Below, piece after piece: positions 1-12,545 of a DNA stretch of 64,000 bases (its first letter is position 1; each line of letters begins with the position of its first letter). Origin of the DNA: Ophioderma brevispina (lineage: Eukaryota; Echinodermata; Ophiuroidea; Amphilepidida; Ophiodermatidae); assembly GCA_023653785.1 (NCBI GenBank), contig JAMKCH010019724.1, positions 175,294-239,293 of the forward strand. The letters run 5' to 3'. The translations under genes were made by a program, and so were the position numbers. The notes under the pieces were generated by a model that saw nothing but the letters and a program-made list of their open reading frames with translations, made no database searches and was not told the origin of the DNA.

Positions 1-665
1 GCAACTAAATTTCCTGAGATATTTGAATGGACCAATGCTACATTTGATGTACCTCTCTGTTAAGTTACGCTCTAGTGGTCACTGGGGTACAAAACATTTT
101 TCTTTATGTAGATAATGTAGATATTTGATTTCCCTATTGACATTTGAATTATCTATTATGATATTGATGTGGCTATGTCCAAAAAGATGCGATGATGACG
201 TCATCGTACGAACACACATATGGGCATGAAATCGCTTGCCGCGGCCAGCGATACCCTCGTGGCTTGCCATCCCTGCTTATTAGACTGGTGCGCCGCGGGC
301 CCCGCGTTCGAATTCCACTCGAGAAGATGCGAAACCTTTCTTCTTTACCCCGCCCTTCCTGTCCTTTTCCTAGAAACGAAAACAGGGATAGGGTTAATAA
401 CTAACTAAAACGCCGGTAAAGAAAAGTAGTGTGATCACCCAATCAGAGCTGGGGGTGGGGTCACACACTTGTCAAGTGAACAAGTCGCCGATTTTGACCA
501 CAGAAATTAAGCCTTTTAAAAATTCTAGAAATTAAGTCTTTTAAAAATTCTAGAAATTAAGTCTTTTTAAAAATTCTAGAAATTAAGTCTTTTTAAAATA
601 AGCTAAACACTGAATTTCTTGTCTGTACATTTTGTCGTTGTTAGACTTATAACACAAACTATCAG
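1..665 (+). other. Upstream intron part of the alkaline phosphatase gene
   Basis: No coding exon is recognisable here. The segment precedes the first visible alkaline phosphatase exon and ends in an AG acceptor at 664-665, so it is probably intron. It holds a palindromic TGACGTCA (CRE/ATF-type) at 196-203, a GC-rich patch at about 285-323 with several overlapping palindromic hexamers, and an AT-rich short tandem repeat at 502-597. The first exons of the gene, which would carry the signal peptide and the first metal ligand, must lie upstream of the window. Confidence 0.5.
502..597. repeat. 25-26 bp tandem repeat, about 3.8 copies
   Basis: Four consecutive units begin with AGAAATTAAG and end with AAAAATTCT, starting at 502, 527, 552 and 578. 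The first two are 25 bp; the third is 26 bp through an extra T in the T run. The last unit is cut short. The near-identity of the units points to a young array. Confidence 0.9.
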
Positions 666-817
666 GTACCGGATTCGGCGGGAACGGCAACGGCATCTTG
701 TGTGGCGCCAAAACCAAAAGAGGCATTATCGGGTTGGATGACGACGCCCTCAGGGAAGTGTGTGCTTCAGCGCCGGTAATGAGATAGACTCGATACTGAA
801 ACTAGCCAAGGATGCGG
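666..817 (+). CDS. Alkaline phosphatase, exon with the active-site serine (partial gene)
   Basis: The exon starts after an AG acceptor at 664-665 and reads VPDSAGTATA, the signature around the phosphoserine nucleophile of animal alkaline phosphatases. It then needs one added base near 696 to continue as LCGAKTKRGIIGLDDDA, and another frame change near 770 to reach GNEIDSILKLAKDAG. It ends before GTAGGT at 818, splitting a Gly codon after its first base. The enzyme is a secreted or GPI-anchored zinc/magnesium phosphomonoesterase in the well-studied family members. The two frameshifts inside an otherwise conserved exon look like sequence errors; recent pseudogenisation is the alternative. Confidence 0.85.
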
Positions 818-1314
818 GTAGGTGCGATAGTCCTCCTAGGCCCCAATAATTACTCGCAAAAATATGTTACAATGATAGTATGGTAATTTTCATAAAACAT
901 TTTACATATTACACACACTGGCTATTGCAGCATGCAGAAAAAAGATTTCATAATCACAGATTTATTTCAAATTGTACAAAGTTGTGTTTTTCAAACAGGT
1001 GTAATTTCCCAGAGTCAAAGTAGTCCACAGAACGCGAATTACACCAATCGGGAGTGGCCCACACCGGCTTGGGTTGTATAGCCTTAGTACTTCCAGTCGC
1101 TTAGCCTTGTTCTCTCATTACCGTGGACTCGAGGGAGGGTCTATGAGAAGGACTTTAATTAACTAACAATCAAGGAAAATATTCAAACTATTGATATAGA
1201 ACCATACTACAATCACTTTTTCAAACATATTATTTCTAGTTGGCAGGTTACGCGTTCGAAGTTAAAGAGACACGAGGACATTTCCAGAAAACGTGGCCCC
1301 ATTTTTCGAACCGT

Positions 1315-1600
1315 TTTTTAAAGGTGCCTTTCGTGATTCCAGCACCTTCTGTATTATTCATGGTTCATTAGATATTCCTGAGAAAAGCTTATTAACAAAA
1401 TTTGAGTTGATCCCGATCTTACGGTTTTGTGTTATGAGCGAATGCTTGTTTCCCACGGTCCCATAGGCCAAAGTGCTGTAATTTCTGTCCGTTTACGGAC
1501 AGAAATACAAAATTGCAAATTTCTTGCAGATACGACCGAATTTGCACGGTATATTTGGTACACATGGATTACCAAGGCTAACGGTTCAGATGATATACAA
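1315..1600 (+). repeat. Dispersed repeat, copy 1 (unoccupied site for a hAT insertion)
   Basis: This stretch is similar, in opposite orientation, to 13350-13780. Shared landmarks are a GGTGC..TTTC..TGAT block near 1322, CATGGTTCA near 1361, GTTAT..GCGAAT near 1430, and a hairpin at 1481-1506 (arms ATTTCTGTCCG and its complement around TTTA). The other copy carries a 174-bp hAT-like insert between GCGAAT and the hairpin, and this copy does not. No protein is recognisable, so the family may be a non-autonomous DNA element or an old repeat. Confidence 0.65.
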
Positions 1601-3999
1601 ATCTTGGATCAAGAAATGCCCTTTAATATTCAAAATGCTTTTTTTTCTGAAGTTGGGGGAAGGTTTGAAGATGTTTTTCTATAGTTTGAAAGGTGCTGAA
1701 TCAGAATTTATGGATCCAACCTCTGGAAAATGTGGGGAACTTTGTAAAATAAGGGGTAAAATTAGTACAGGGGTAAATTTGAAATCTAGTCAAATTGTGT
1801 TTAAATGTACACCAATGTATCTGTCTCATTATAAGGATTAAAAAGGGCATAGTTTGTCTAGGTTCCGACCTTTAGTTAAACAGCTACAACCCTATTAAGG
1901 TTCAAGGTCATCCTGGGGTAAACGTTACCCAGTGCTCCGATTTTGTTGAAATTGGTGTCAAATTGTTCGCCTTGCCTTATTTTACAATGTTTGGCATTTG
2001 GTTTTGTAATTAGTGGGCAAAATGTAACAAGGGTCTACATGGTCTACAGGGATCACCAAAACTTGACCCCAAATTATGTACAGAGCTGTCACCAAAAGAA
2101 AATGAATATTCTGCTTCAGTATGACCAGGGCAATAATTTGACACCGGTTTCAACAAAATCTGAGCACTGGATACTTGCCCCAGAATAATGGACCCATATT
2201 CTTATTCGTTCGAAGGTATTATTCAGTCGTCTCAAAGCAAGGTGCCCTCAATTTGCAAAGTTGTGAGTTCGCTGTTTGTTGGAGCTAATAGGATTTAAAA
2301 ATAAGGAATAGTTTTGACTGTCTTCAATGCTTAGTTTCTGATGTAGGGGGGACACTGCAGATCAACCTACCACTTGCCGTTGAACATGGGGCTTGACCTG
2401 TTGTCTCTACTTTCGTAACTAAGCATTTGCGAAATCCTCAAAACTATGCCGTATTTTAATCCGATGAGCTCCACTAATAATTTACACCATTTTTGTATCC
2501 AAATCGGAGCGACTTTAAAAGTTGACCCATGTACAAACTGAAATTGAACCTTTTTAGGTTTTTGCGGTTTTAAGCCTATAACTCTGAGACCATAGGCTGT
2601 AGATTCGTTGTACCAAATGAACTATACCTTGTCGGAAGTCTTTATGGTTAGGACTAATAACGTGGTAACCTTTTCAACACCATTTGGAAAGTGCATAGTA
2701 CATTCAATTTTCATCTTTTTTTGGCAAGTTTGTTGACACCAAATAGAGGAGATTTTTTTTTCAGAAATACCGAAAACCCCATCAAAATCCGTCATTCCTT
2801 TGTGGAGCTACGACTGTAGAAAATAATCTTGCATTTTGGGTGATTTTTTCCGATCACTTCCGACTCTTGAGAAACGGTGAAAGTTCAATGTTTCTTGTAA
2901 CAATGTATAACTTCTGTGAACTGTGCCCAAGCGCGCCCAACACGTGTAATTGTACCTCGAAAACCCACAAAATTGTAATATTTTACTTCGTTATGTTGAA
3001 TTTATTTACCGCTGTGGCTGTTTGATAGCCGATACCATATCGAAATGTTAAAATGTCAGATTCATCTGAAATATGAATGTGATAAGTCATACTTTATACC
3101 AAGTTAAATGTATAAATTATAAATTAATTAACCCTCGTCTTCCGAAGGGGGGGAGGGGGTGTTTACCGCTCTCTTCTATTCTTTTAGCAAACCAAAACCC
3201 GGTTGTAAATGATTAATTGTAATTACCAATGCATTTGTGCTCCGTTAATGCCCCCCCCAACCATTAAAAACACTACGGGGTATAGGAAAGGTAAAGGGTC
3301 ATCATTAGTGATGGATAGGTGTGGCAATCACCCCCCCCCCCCTTCAGGAGGGAAATACCAAAACCCCTAGTACGACACAGTAATATCACAGACATTTGAA
3401 TTTAGTTGCAATAGATAGCAGGTCCTCCTCTTTCCTTTGATACTAAAATGGAAGTTACCAACATACTACATGTCATAATGACGTCATAAGGTCTCTACAT
3501 GATGGAAAAGGTTTAAGTGTTACAATATTATTTTTGAAGCAGTAGAATTTGCCAAATATCAATGTTTCTTCCTATATATGCAGTATTTTTAAACTTTATT
3601 ACCTTATTATGTCATAGTGTGAAGTCATCGTAGTTTGTACATATTTTGATACCAAGGGAAAAGTACAGTTTAATAAACCTCTAAGCTATACTGTACTAAC
3701 CAATTTAATAGGAAATTGGAATGTTCATTAAAGAAAATTCAAGTGAAGGCCAGACAGCCCTCCTGCTTGATAGGGCCGGTAAATGGGTATTTATAACAAA
3801 AGGCGCAACGTGATAGGGTCTTTGAACTAGTGTGGTTTGTGGTCCTTCCCCCTATTACGTCATGGTGTATCTGTTCTTTTCAGCTACTGCACAATCGCCT
3901 GGTGTGGCTGTCCTATACAGGTAACTCTGGAAGTGGCTGGATGCACTAAATTTAAAGTGAGCTTTATGCACAATGGTGGTGAGGTCAATGTGAGCTCAA

Positions 4000-6970
4000 C
4001 TGAGTTTTTAAAAACGGCAATTGAAGTAGCTATCCTGATGTAGTCGTTGGAGGTAGTCCATTCTGGTATAGTCCATGGTAGAGGTGAATGAAGATAGGTG
4101 TTTCTTGTTTTCGTATGCGATCGTAGAGGAAGCTTCCGATGGTGTTGTCTGGTGTTTGGTCTGGTTGTAGTCTGGGGTCTTTAAATTGGTTTGGTGCATT
4201 AGATGAGCAATATATTTGAATGAGTCCATGAGTTTCCTTTGTAGATTGGTACATAGTCGCTTTCATGCGTCTGTTGTCGAGTGGTTCCCATTCAAGCTTG
4301 GTTAGCATGGCGGTGACGCTTGATTCTTTAGAATAGTCATTAAAGATGAGTCGGGCAGCACGTCTTTGAACTTTGTCCAATGTGGTGATGTTATTTTTTC
4401 TGGTGAGTATCCCATATCGTCGGGCATATTTCTAGGATTGGCCGAACATGCTTTGTAGGCAGCTTCTTAGTGGCTTCTTCAAACAGAAAGTTTCTCTCAA
4501 GTAGAACCCGAGTTCTATTAGCTTTGGCGGCAGTCTTGATTTATATGTTTAGTATTCCAAGAAAGGTCAGCTGACAACTCCACTCCTAAATAAGGGTAGT
4601 ATTTCACCTCTTCAAGTATAGTGTCTCTTCCATATGATAACGATTAATGAGTGGGTTCTTTTGTGAGTCATCCTCATTGAGAACATTTTTTTTGTGATTA
4701 AAGCCCATCTGCCAGGTGTTTTCCGGCTTTGCAAAGTTTATCAACATCATCCTGGAGGATCTTTGCATCACTGACTGTTTTTATTTCGCTATAAACTATG
4801 CAGTCGTCTGCGAAAAGTCTAACACTGGATGAGAGTTCATTCTGCACTTTTCATTGATATAGATTAAAACAGCAAGGGCCCAACACCGTCCCCTGAGGAA
4901 AGCCGGACTCTACTGGGAACTCAGAAGAATTCAATTCTCCATCAACTTACAACTTCTTGATACGTTTGGTGAGGAAGAAGTCGATCCAGAGTAAATGTTG
5001 TTGCGATTTCCAACCTGATGTAGTTTGTCAGGATCTACGATGGGGTACGTCTCAACGCCTTGCTGAAAAATCCATGATGATGATATCGGCTTGGGAGCTA
5101 ATCGCCCGCCTGTTAAAAAAAAAAAAAAAAAAAAACGATTATCCGAATAATATTCATGTCGTTGGTGCCGACTCCAGCTTGCGTTTCACATGAACGTCCT
5201 TTTCTAAAGCCGTGTTTTTGGTCAGCTAGGATGCCATGTTTTCGCGAAGTGGCCCTGAGGTGTTTTTATGGATAATGTGTTCTAAAATTTTGCAAATGAT
5301 AGAAGTGAGAGACACTGGGCGATAATTTGCCGGATCTGAGCGAATTGGCTTTTTTTGTAAATGGGAGGGATGTTAGCTTTCAACCAGTCTTCGACAGGAA
5401 AGTTCCAGTGGAGATTGATTTTTGAAAATCTTTGGAGAATCGGTGTCATGCTTGTTGAACACGATTTCCAAAACCGAGCAGTAAATGGGTGTCATGCCCT
5501 GCTGTCTTATTCGGATTTAAATCATAGAGTAAATTGTCATCCATCGGTGTTTGATTCCCCCCCTCAAGATCGTGAATATCAGGAACACTACTTTGTCCAA
5601 GATCCGGGAAATCTGTTGAGTCTTTCTTGAGTAAAGACCGAACAGATTGACGGTTCAGTGCTTCTCCTTGTTCCTTGGCTCCACGAAGATACTACCAGCG
5701 AATTCCAAGGAGACACCATCACTTCTGTCTTTTGGATTTAATAAACTCAGAAGGGCTTAGGATTTCCATTTTAAACTGGCTCCAACAACATCTCTAATGT
5801 AGACCTTCCTAGATTTCCTGATTTTCCGGTCAATCGGTCTAGAGCTTTCCTGATTTGGACCAACAATCTGGCGTGCTGCTCTTTTTGATCATTGGGTGTG
5901 TTTTTTTTTTTTTTTTTATAAAGACGCTTTTTTTTCCATTCACATCTCTTTGATGGAGCTTTTGCTCCATGGATATGTGAAATGGCTGGAGGACATTTTT
6001 GTGGATTTATTTTCCCTGGAATTGAGACGAGATTGTAAATGAAGACAACAAACTATCAATTGAATTGTTGATGACAATATCCGTCAGCCATTTCGAGTTA
6101 AGTCTCTCTATTCATGTCGGCATTGACACCAGTGAAATCTCCTTTATTATAAAGAAACACTTGCGTCTGTGTCTTGTAGTTTTTGGTTTCAGTACTGCAC
6201 CTACAACGACCATGTCCTGATCACTTATTCGCAATTTCACATGGACATACTCGGCAGCAGCAGGAGTATTGGTAAGACAAAGGTCGAGGAATGTTAAGAC
6301 GGGTAGGTTTTAATCCACCCCTTGTGAAGATTATGGATTAAAAACATCATTAAGTACTGCTGACAGCCCGTGTAGGCACCTCCTGTCTGAAGGGATACGG
6401 TTCCAATCCACCACTGGGATCATTGATATCCAAGCAGCCATATATTAGCATTTGAGGGATCTTGGATAAGGAGGCATCTAGCTCCTTTGCATATCAACAT
6501 CGAAGATGGCGGTCTATACTAAGCCCCGCTGTAAACTGGATACAACCGTTGACATTGAGGAAAATCCCCTCAAATTTCACAGTCGTCTTCAGGTGGGATT
6601 CATTTGATACACAAGTCAGTTTTTTAATGCAATGAAGACACTGCCGCTCCACTTTTTCAGATCAGTCCTGTCACGTCGAAAAACACTTGTAATGTTGAGG
6701 TGGGAATATTTCACCTGTCGCAATAGAATTATTCAGAAAAGACTGTGCCGATAACCACATCAGGGCCTTCTGCAGCAAACAAGGTTTTCACCGTTTGGGA
6801 GCTTCGCTTTAACACTCTGACAATTGAACATACTGGTATAATTTTCAAACTGGTAGTACGTCCGGCTGACCGACTCGGTCCTCTAGATGTGAATTTTTTG
6901 TTCTCAGATTTTTGTTCTATTTTGCTGGTTTTGGACTTGGATGCATGGGTTGGAGCACGCAATTGTTAAT
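4000..6970 (-). mobile_element. Non-LTR retrotransposon (LINE), endonuclease plus reverse transcriptase, decayed
   Basis: Read on the minus strand, the endonuclease start appears near 6775 (GPDVVIGT). Reverse transcriptase follows with PQGTVLGP at about 4877-4900 and LFADDCIVYSEI at about 4783-4816, the catalytic box in its FADD form. The C-terminal domain reads RRAARLIFNDYS and LEWEPLDNRR near 4270-4375, typical of CR1/Jockey-like ORF2 ends. Many stops and frameshifts interrupt it, and an A-run of over 20 lies at about 5116-5135. It sits antisense inside an alkaline phosphatase intron. The exact clade cannot be settled by eye. Confidence 0.85.
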
Positions 6971-8467
6971 TCAGAATGCACACTATCAAAAGATGCATTT
7001 ATAGAAGAAATGTCACTTTCGGATAATTGTCACGATTAATTAAATTGTCACGATCGGAGAGGATGCTATATCTGTTCGATACTTCAATCCCCATAGACTT
7101 TCAAGTTGGTGAAATTAAGGTAAGCCACATTGTAAGGCACAACCCAGATACGAGAGTGATTATTCAATCTTTGTAATCTGTTCATTCATTCAAGGCAATC
7201 AACATGGAACCAGTTATCGCAGCAATCACATGCAATGGCTTCCTGGCCCCACTTTGCTGGCTTTTTGACACAAGCTCTGGCAAGGATTTTCAGGATCTAG
7301 GTCCCGGATTAAGCTCTATATCTCCGGCCAGAAAGAGCAAAAGGCAAATTTTGGACAATGTTTCTTTTGTCATGATTTTTTAATCACAAGCTTGGTTCAG
7401 AACTTTGGTCTAGTCCTACATGAAGAACATGGAACTAACTCACCGGTTTTACAATCGATATTCAGTTGGTTGTTTGGTCATGTGGCGGGTCAAGTCTCAA
7501 TGCTTGGCATAAATGGTTGAGTATGGGAGAAAGATTCCGTTCTGGATCCAGTGAGGATCCTCGTACAGGCAAAATCCCGTCCAAGGCAACATAAATAGGT
7601 GTTTATGTCAAAGAAGTCATCCCAGGTCTCACTCTCTTCCCATGATTACAACACATACACACAAAAGTTAAAAATCGCGGGGTATAAGACTCAAGTAAAA
7701 AATCCAAGGTGGTGGAATCGTAGAACACTCAAAGTCAAAGACAATAAATTTTTATTCAAACGTCCATAAAAACATTAAAAATGCAAACTGCCATCCCAGG
7801 AGGATCCTTGGAGAATATAACAAACACACCAAACGCGAAAATAAATTTGAATGCCAAAACGAAAATAAGAAACTAAAATTAAAATCGCCAGATTGCGCGG
7901 CTAAAAAATTTGCAACCAGTCCCTTGCACAGCGGCCCTCTTGTTTGGTGTTTTTTGTGTGCTTCAACAATTCCATAGTGTACACTGTTAGAAAAAATAAC
8001 GTATGAATACGTCATACCATCTGCCAGTATCTATACAGTTTAAAATACGATTTTCGCAGAAAGTAAAATTTACTGTATTTATATAGATCGTGAGCATTTT
8101 CACCGACTTTAACCAACAATATGGTCCTTCTTCTACAATTATCTACAAAAATACAAAACTTCTCTGAATCATGACGGCAATAATTTCAATCTTACGGTTG
8201 CTGTTTTTAACGGTAGAATACCGGCATCTGGGCTTCAGGTATTTCATGGTATGTTTACCGTTAAATAAAAGAAATTTTTTACCAGTGTATAGTCGCTTAC
8301 AATTACTCCAAAGAAAACACAAGTAATCATGAAGTTTGAAGTAAACAAAATTGAACACTAAGGTAACGTGCGTATTAATTTAACAGTTATATCAAATTTT
8401 AGATTGTTCTATGTCTTTCCTTTGGGGGTTTGTTTCCAAATTAACCCAAACGTGTTTATTGTTGCAG

Positions 8468-8626
8468 AAAATCAGTGGGTTTTGGGAACTACAACTCGCA
8501 TTACTCATGCTACCCCTAGTTCTCTCTACGCACTTCACGAAGGACGTGGGATGTGACTGGGATATCCCGTCTCTGAATCCGCTTGCAAGATATTGCGCTG
8601 CAGTTCCCTGGCGAAATGTTGCATCG
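8468..8626 (+). CDS. Alkaline phosphatase, exon with the TTTR motif
   Basis: The acceptor is the AG of TTGCAG at 8466-8467. The exon reads GTTTRITHATPSSLYA, matching the family's TTTR..HATP block that carries the phosphate-binding arginine. A second frame continues with CDWDIPS and a third with LQDIALQFPGEMLHR, equivalent to the DIAxQL segment. The donor is GTAACC at 8627. At least two frame changes are needed within 159 bp, and the join with the previous exon (expected GKSVG) is also slightly off. Indel errors are the simplest explanation because the motifs themselves are intact. Confidence 0.8.
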
Positions 8627-11600
8627 GTAACCTTTTCAATGTTTGACGAGAAGGTCATGATGATTTTTATATCTCTAAACATGTTCACAAAGACTCTGAT
8701 AAAAAAACAGTTGTGAATATTCGTTATGGTAGGTGCGGTTCTTCCCCGGGCTCGAAAAACCGGGTTGCATGAAGCAAACCTGGAAACCATGCAGTGCGGA
8801 CGGAATTAGCCTACCCTTCTTATTTAGGGATAGGCACATCTTTTGGGCAAGAAAACACCCATTTGACGTCATACAGCAATCATTTGTATCATTTGTTGAA
8901 GGGGCACTGCATGTCATAATGGATCTGAATGCGATTGTGGTCTTATCTTTCTGTCAATGTGAGACCTTATTTTAGAAAATAAATGTGACATTTCGCCATC
9001 TTTATTCGCGTTTATTCTTTAATAAACAAAAATAATTCGATGATTTTTCACATTCTGAGGCAGTCTCCAGGGGGCATTTTCTCATTAAAAAATATAATAA
9101 AATAACGATTTTTTTCCAAGAAATCTTTTAAGTATTATTAGCTTGAGCCATACTTTAGGAGGGCCGAACCGTCACGCGAAGGACGTAATAATTCAACCCT
9201 GTCACGGGTCAACGACTTGTCGCCAGGAGATCAGTCGCCCTGGTGAGTAGTGATGCGGCTCGGTTGAGACGTAATATTGTAGCCATCAATTCAGTAAGTC
9301 CAGAATCCAGATTTAAACTATCTTTATACAGTATAAATTTTGGCATAAATCAAATTTAAATTAATTTGATTATAAACAATGATAACCGCCCGGATTTGCC
9401 TTAAAATATTAATTTTAAATAATCATAAAAATAATTGTTCTTTTATATTTTTAGAGTAAAGGAATAAACGCGAACCAAAAATGGCAAAAGTTGTACAACT
9501 AAAGGGGTTTACACTTATATGTCCTTCACTGATATTCAGTGGGTCCTACTTTGATATTAAGACAATAGGACTCAAAACATTCCCATCCAGTATTACATAA
9601 TGACTCAAAACATTTCCATCTATTTTTATATTCAGTGGATTCTACATTGATATTTAGGACGATAAGACACAAAACATTCCCATCCACCTCTTAAACAAAA
9701 GATCTTAGTAATAAAATGAAAAAAAATAAAAAAAATAAAAAAAATCCAGGAGTGCAAGGTTTGGGGTGTATGATAATTATAATAAGGGCTGTTTTTGATA
9801 TTAGAGTGTATCGGAGCGCATAGCTCTGTAGCGCATAGCTCTGTAGCCATGGCGCGTATGTTCAAGGGTATTATGTTTGATAGAGATTACTTTTGCAGGG
9901 GAAGTTTCTGGAGTTTTGAGTTATGCCACAGGTTAATTTAACAGAAGCATGATTGATGTGAACTTCATATTTTTTCTTAATTTATCATGATATTACTAAG
10001 ATCTTTTGAACAAAGGTTTAAGAGATGATTTTTTAAATGTCCCTGGGACGAGACTGCCATAGTAAATGCATGTAGCAGTTTCACAAATTACCGTTTGGAA
10101 TCCCCAATGCCCAATCGAGCAGATCGTGTCCTACCCTCCCTGTACAGAACCACATGTATAGTCTCACATCTTGATCGATTACGCTGTGACAACAGAGATA
10201 CAGAGTGCTTGCTGTGCAGTATTGTAGTTATAAACGGTAACGAGATGAATAGTTTGTGTCACGTGTCAGGTACAGGTCACGTGTCAGGTATCAAATATCA
10301 GTGTGCTCTTCGGGGGTGACCGATATATATAAATCCGACTATGTTAAATCAAGGTCTGTACATATGACCCTCTGCCCAAAGTGCTATTATTTTTTTCCAA
10401 AAGACACCGTATATTATGTCTAAACAGTACAAATTAACTTTTCCCTACAGATTCAAAAACCGACGTACGATGACGATAATCGGTTGTTTTTTTCCAATGT
10501 AGGGATACGTACGTCATTTTTTACCTGAATGGGTCCCCCGAAGCAAATAATAAACCAATCATGCCGGGACGTCATCAATCTTTATTTTTCCAAAAGTGGC
10601 TGATGCCATAATCAAATTCTTTTTAAGATTCAACATCTGTATATTGTTTCTTAATATTAATATCACTGTCCCCGCAATGAATGTGAAAAAGATGGGTCCA
10701 TAAGTCTACAAACTGAAAATATAGTCAGCCGGCTAAATACCCTTACCGTGGACTGAATGAGCAGACGGATCCCCTTGTTAGTTGTCGCCGGCTTACAGCC
10801 CTTGCGCGCGGCTTCGGGGGTTATGCGTCAAGTTGCTTTCGAAATTCGAGATGTGTGCTTGGGCGGCAGGCACCTAGATGAAGTGAAACGATTGTGACGA
10901 TTTCCTGATATTGATGAAACGGCGCTTTGTCTTCAAAAAACATATTTGCCCGAAATGCAATTTTGTAAAATTTGCACAGACTATAACTAGTGGGATCTCT
11001 GAGAATATTAATTAGTCAAACACAAAGTGTTTATTTGACTAATTAAATATTAGTCATACACATTATTTTTTTTTATAACACAAAAAGTGCTATAAAGTGG
11101 TTTAAATTAAAAGGACTGTTTTTAAAGATTTTCGATTAAAGTCATACTTGCAAATATTTCTGCAACTTAAAACTTAAAAAAAACTAATAGCAAATGACCA
11201 TGCGTACTTTAAATCGTCCTTTTTTGTGCTTGACAGAACTAATGCTAGTAATTTGTGAGTGAGTCTAAAGCATGCAGTTAATTAGTCAGTAATTGGTAAT
11301 TCGTTAGTCATTAATTTGTCATATTTTAAAGTGTAATTTGAGGTAATGAAAATATTTGTAATCATGAAAACTAATTTAAAATATGGGAAGGTTAGCTTCC
11401 AGCATATAGCAAACATGTTTCCAGCATTGGAGTACATATTATGAATATAACACAACTGATTTGCATGACTAATTTTTAATTAGTCAAATAAGACACTTTT
11501 TTGGACTTTAATATTCTCATTAATATCTAATCCAAATGAGTTGTCAAAACTTGAATCGTTGTTATATTTTTGTTTTTTCTGCTTTTGTTCAAAATGATAC

Positions 11601-11648
11601 TTTCAAACAACTTAAAAAAAAAAAAAAACCTTACATTTTAAATTACAG
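8627..11648 (+). other. Alkaline phosphatase intron, 3.0 kb
   Basis: No gene is recognisable. It contains a short direct repeat at 9532-9685 and a duplicated GTCACGTGTCAGGTA motif at about 10257-10290. The rest is AT-rich sequence with A/T homopolymers. Open frames on both strands are short and lack domains. Confidence 0.6.
9532..9685. repeat. Direct repeat of a ~57-bp block
   Basis: A block starting ATATTCAGTGG and ending ACATTCCCATCC occurs at 9532-9588 and again, diverged, at 9628-9685. A shorter fragment (CTCAAAACATTTCCATC) lies between them at about 9604-9620. This is a small local duplication with no coding content. Confidence 0.7.
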
Positions 11649-11846
11649 GTTGCACATGGGAGTGGTCGCGAGAATTCATAGCAAATCCCAAGAGATCCGG
11701 AATCCAATAGGTTTGGCGAACGAAGGGATGGACGAGATCTCATAGCAGAATGGGTTGCTGCAAAATCACAACTCGGTACCGCAAATACGTGTGGGAAAAG
11801 ACTGCTTTCGACGCAATTGATCCGTTATCTGTCGACTACCTGCTAG
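11649..11846 (+). CDS. Alkaline phosphatase, exon before the VDYLLG motif
   Basis: The acceptor AG is at 11647-11648 and the donor GTAAGG starts at 11847. Different frames give GSGREN (equivalent to the family's GGGR), IPRDPES, NPIGLANEG, GRDLIAEWVAAKSQLGT and finally RKYVWEKTAFDAIDPLSVD followed by YLL. The last part matches the animal consensus leading to VDYLLG. The exon ends after the first G of a Gly codon, and the next exon supplies GT. At least three frame shifts occur in 198 bp, the densest damage in the gene. Confidence 0.82.
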
Positions 11847-12061
11847 GTAAGGAACCGCGTCGAAACTGTTTCGGCAAACGGTAACTTGAAGAGAGTTGGC
11901 GGTTAGGTTGAAGTTATATTACTACTGGTGTCAAGCAGCCGAGTCTTGACATTTCCACCCTTTGTATGAATAGCATTCAAAATACACGACGATGCATTAT
12001 ACCAATAAGGTAAATTCCCGGTGTAAATAAACTGAGATTCCCCATCCCGGGGTCCCCATGT

Positions 12062-12545
12062 CCTAGCTTCTTCTTCTTCTTAGCGTGTTCACATGTCATT
12101 AGTAATGGCTTGTGGTGGTGTCTAGTTATTCAACTGAGTAAGTTGATCCGGGGCCGCGTGTATCCACGATACGGACGCTCCTAACATGGCCCACTTTTTT
12201 GAGACTGGGGGCGGATGGGGAACAGTCAGGGGTTTACACCCTACTCTTATTCTACACTGACTGCGATGTACATGTACAGTTGTGACTCCCTGTACACGGG
12301 ACCGACGGCTTAACGTCCCCTCCGAAGGACGGGATGCTTTGATGATTCAATTGCCCAATTCCAAGTGAACCATGAAGTAGAGCGGTATTCTGTATTTAAT
12401 CAATAGCTCGTATACAGATTAAATCCAGAACTGAGCACCCGAATAAATCCCAGCAAGTGACCCCACCGGGATTCGAACCCGGGATTTTTAGATAGATTTG
12501 CGCCACAGGCAAGCACCCTAACCGCTAGGCCACGCTCTCCCAGAG
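12062..12545 (-). mobile_element. tRNA-derived SINE, minus strand
   Basis: On the minus strand the head at 12545-12460 has a tRNA-like layout. An A box (TGGCCTAGCGG) is followed about 40 bases later by a perfect B box (GGGTTCGAATCCC), which would form an internal RNA polymerase III promoter. A ~400-bp body follows and ends in an (AAG)n tail, seen as CTTCTTCTTCTT at 12067-12080 on the plus strand. The tRNA fold is degenerate, so this is a SINE head rather than a working tRNA gene. Confidence 0.75.

Larger units (their letters stand above)
818..8467 (+). other. Alkaline phosphatase intron, 7.65 kb, LINE-bearing
   Basis: This interval separates the serine exon from the TTTR exon. It contains an old dispersed repeat at about 1315-1600, G/C-homopolymer patches at 3147-3162 and 3331-3342, and a large minus-strand LINE at about 4000-6970. 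I see nothing identifiable at 1601-3830 or 7000-8467; the short open frames there have no recognisable domain. Confidence 0.65.

Noticed and set aside
1427..1841. Overlapping 85- and 105-codon frames as a small gene
   Set aside because: They start inside a dispersed repeat, have no domain, and lie in an intron of alkaline phosphatase.
3479..3486. TGACGTCA sites here and at 196-203 as CRE promoters
   Set aside because: The octamer recurs at several unrelated places in the window and no promoter context is visible.
12460..12545. Functional tRNA gene on the minus strand
   Set aside because: The B box is perfect, but the cloverleaf is not and a 400-bp SINE body with an (AAG)n tail follows.
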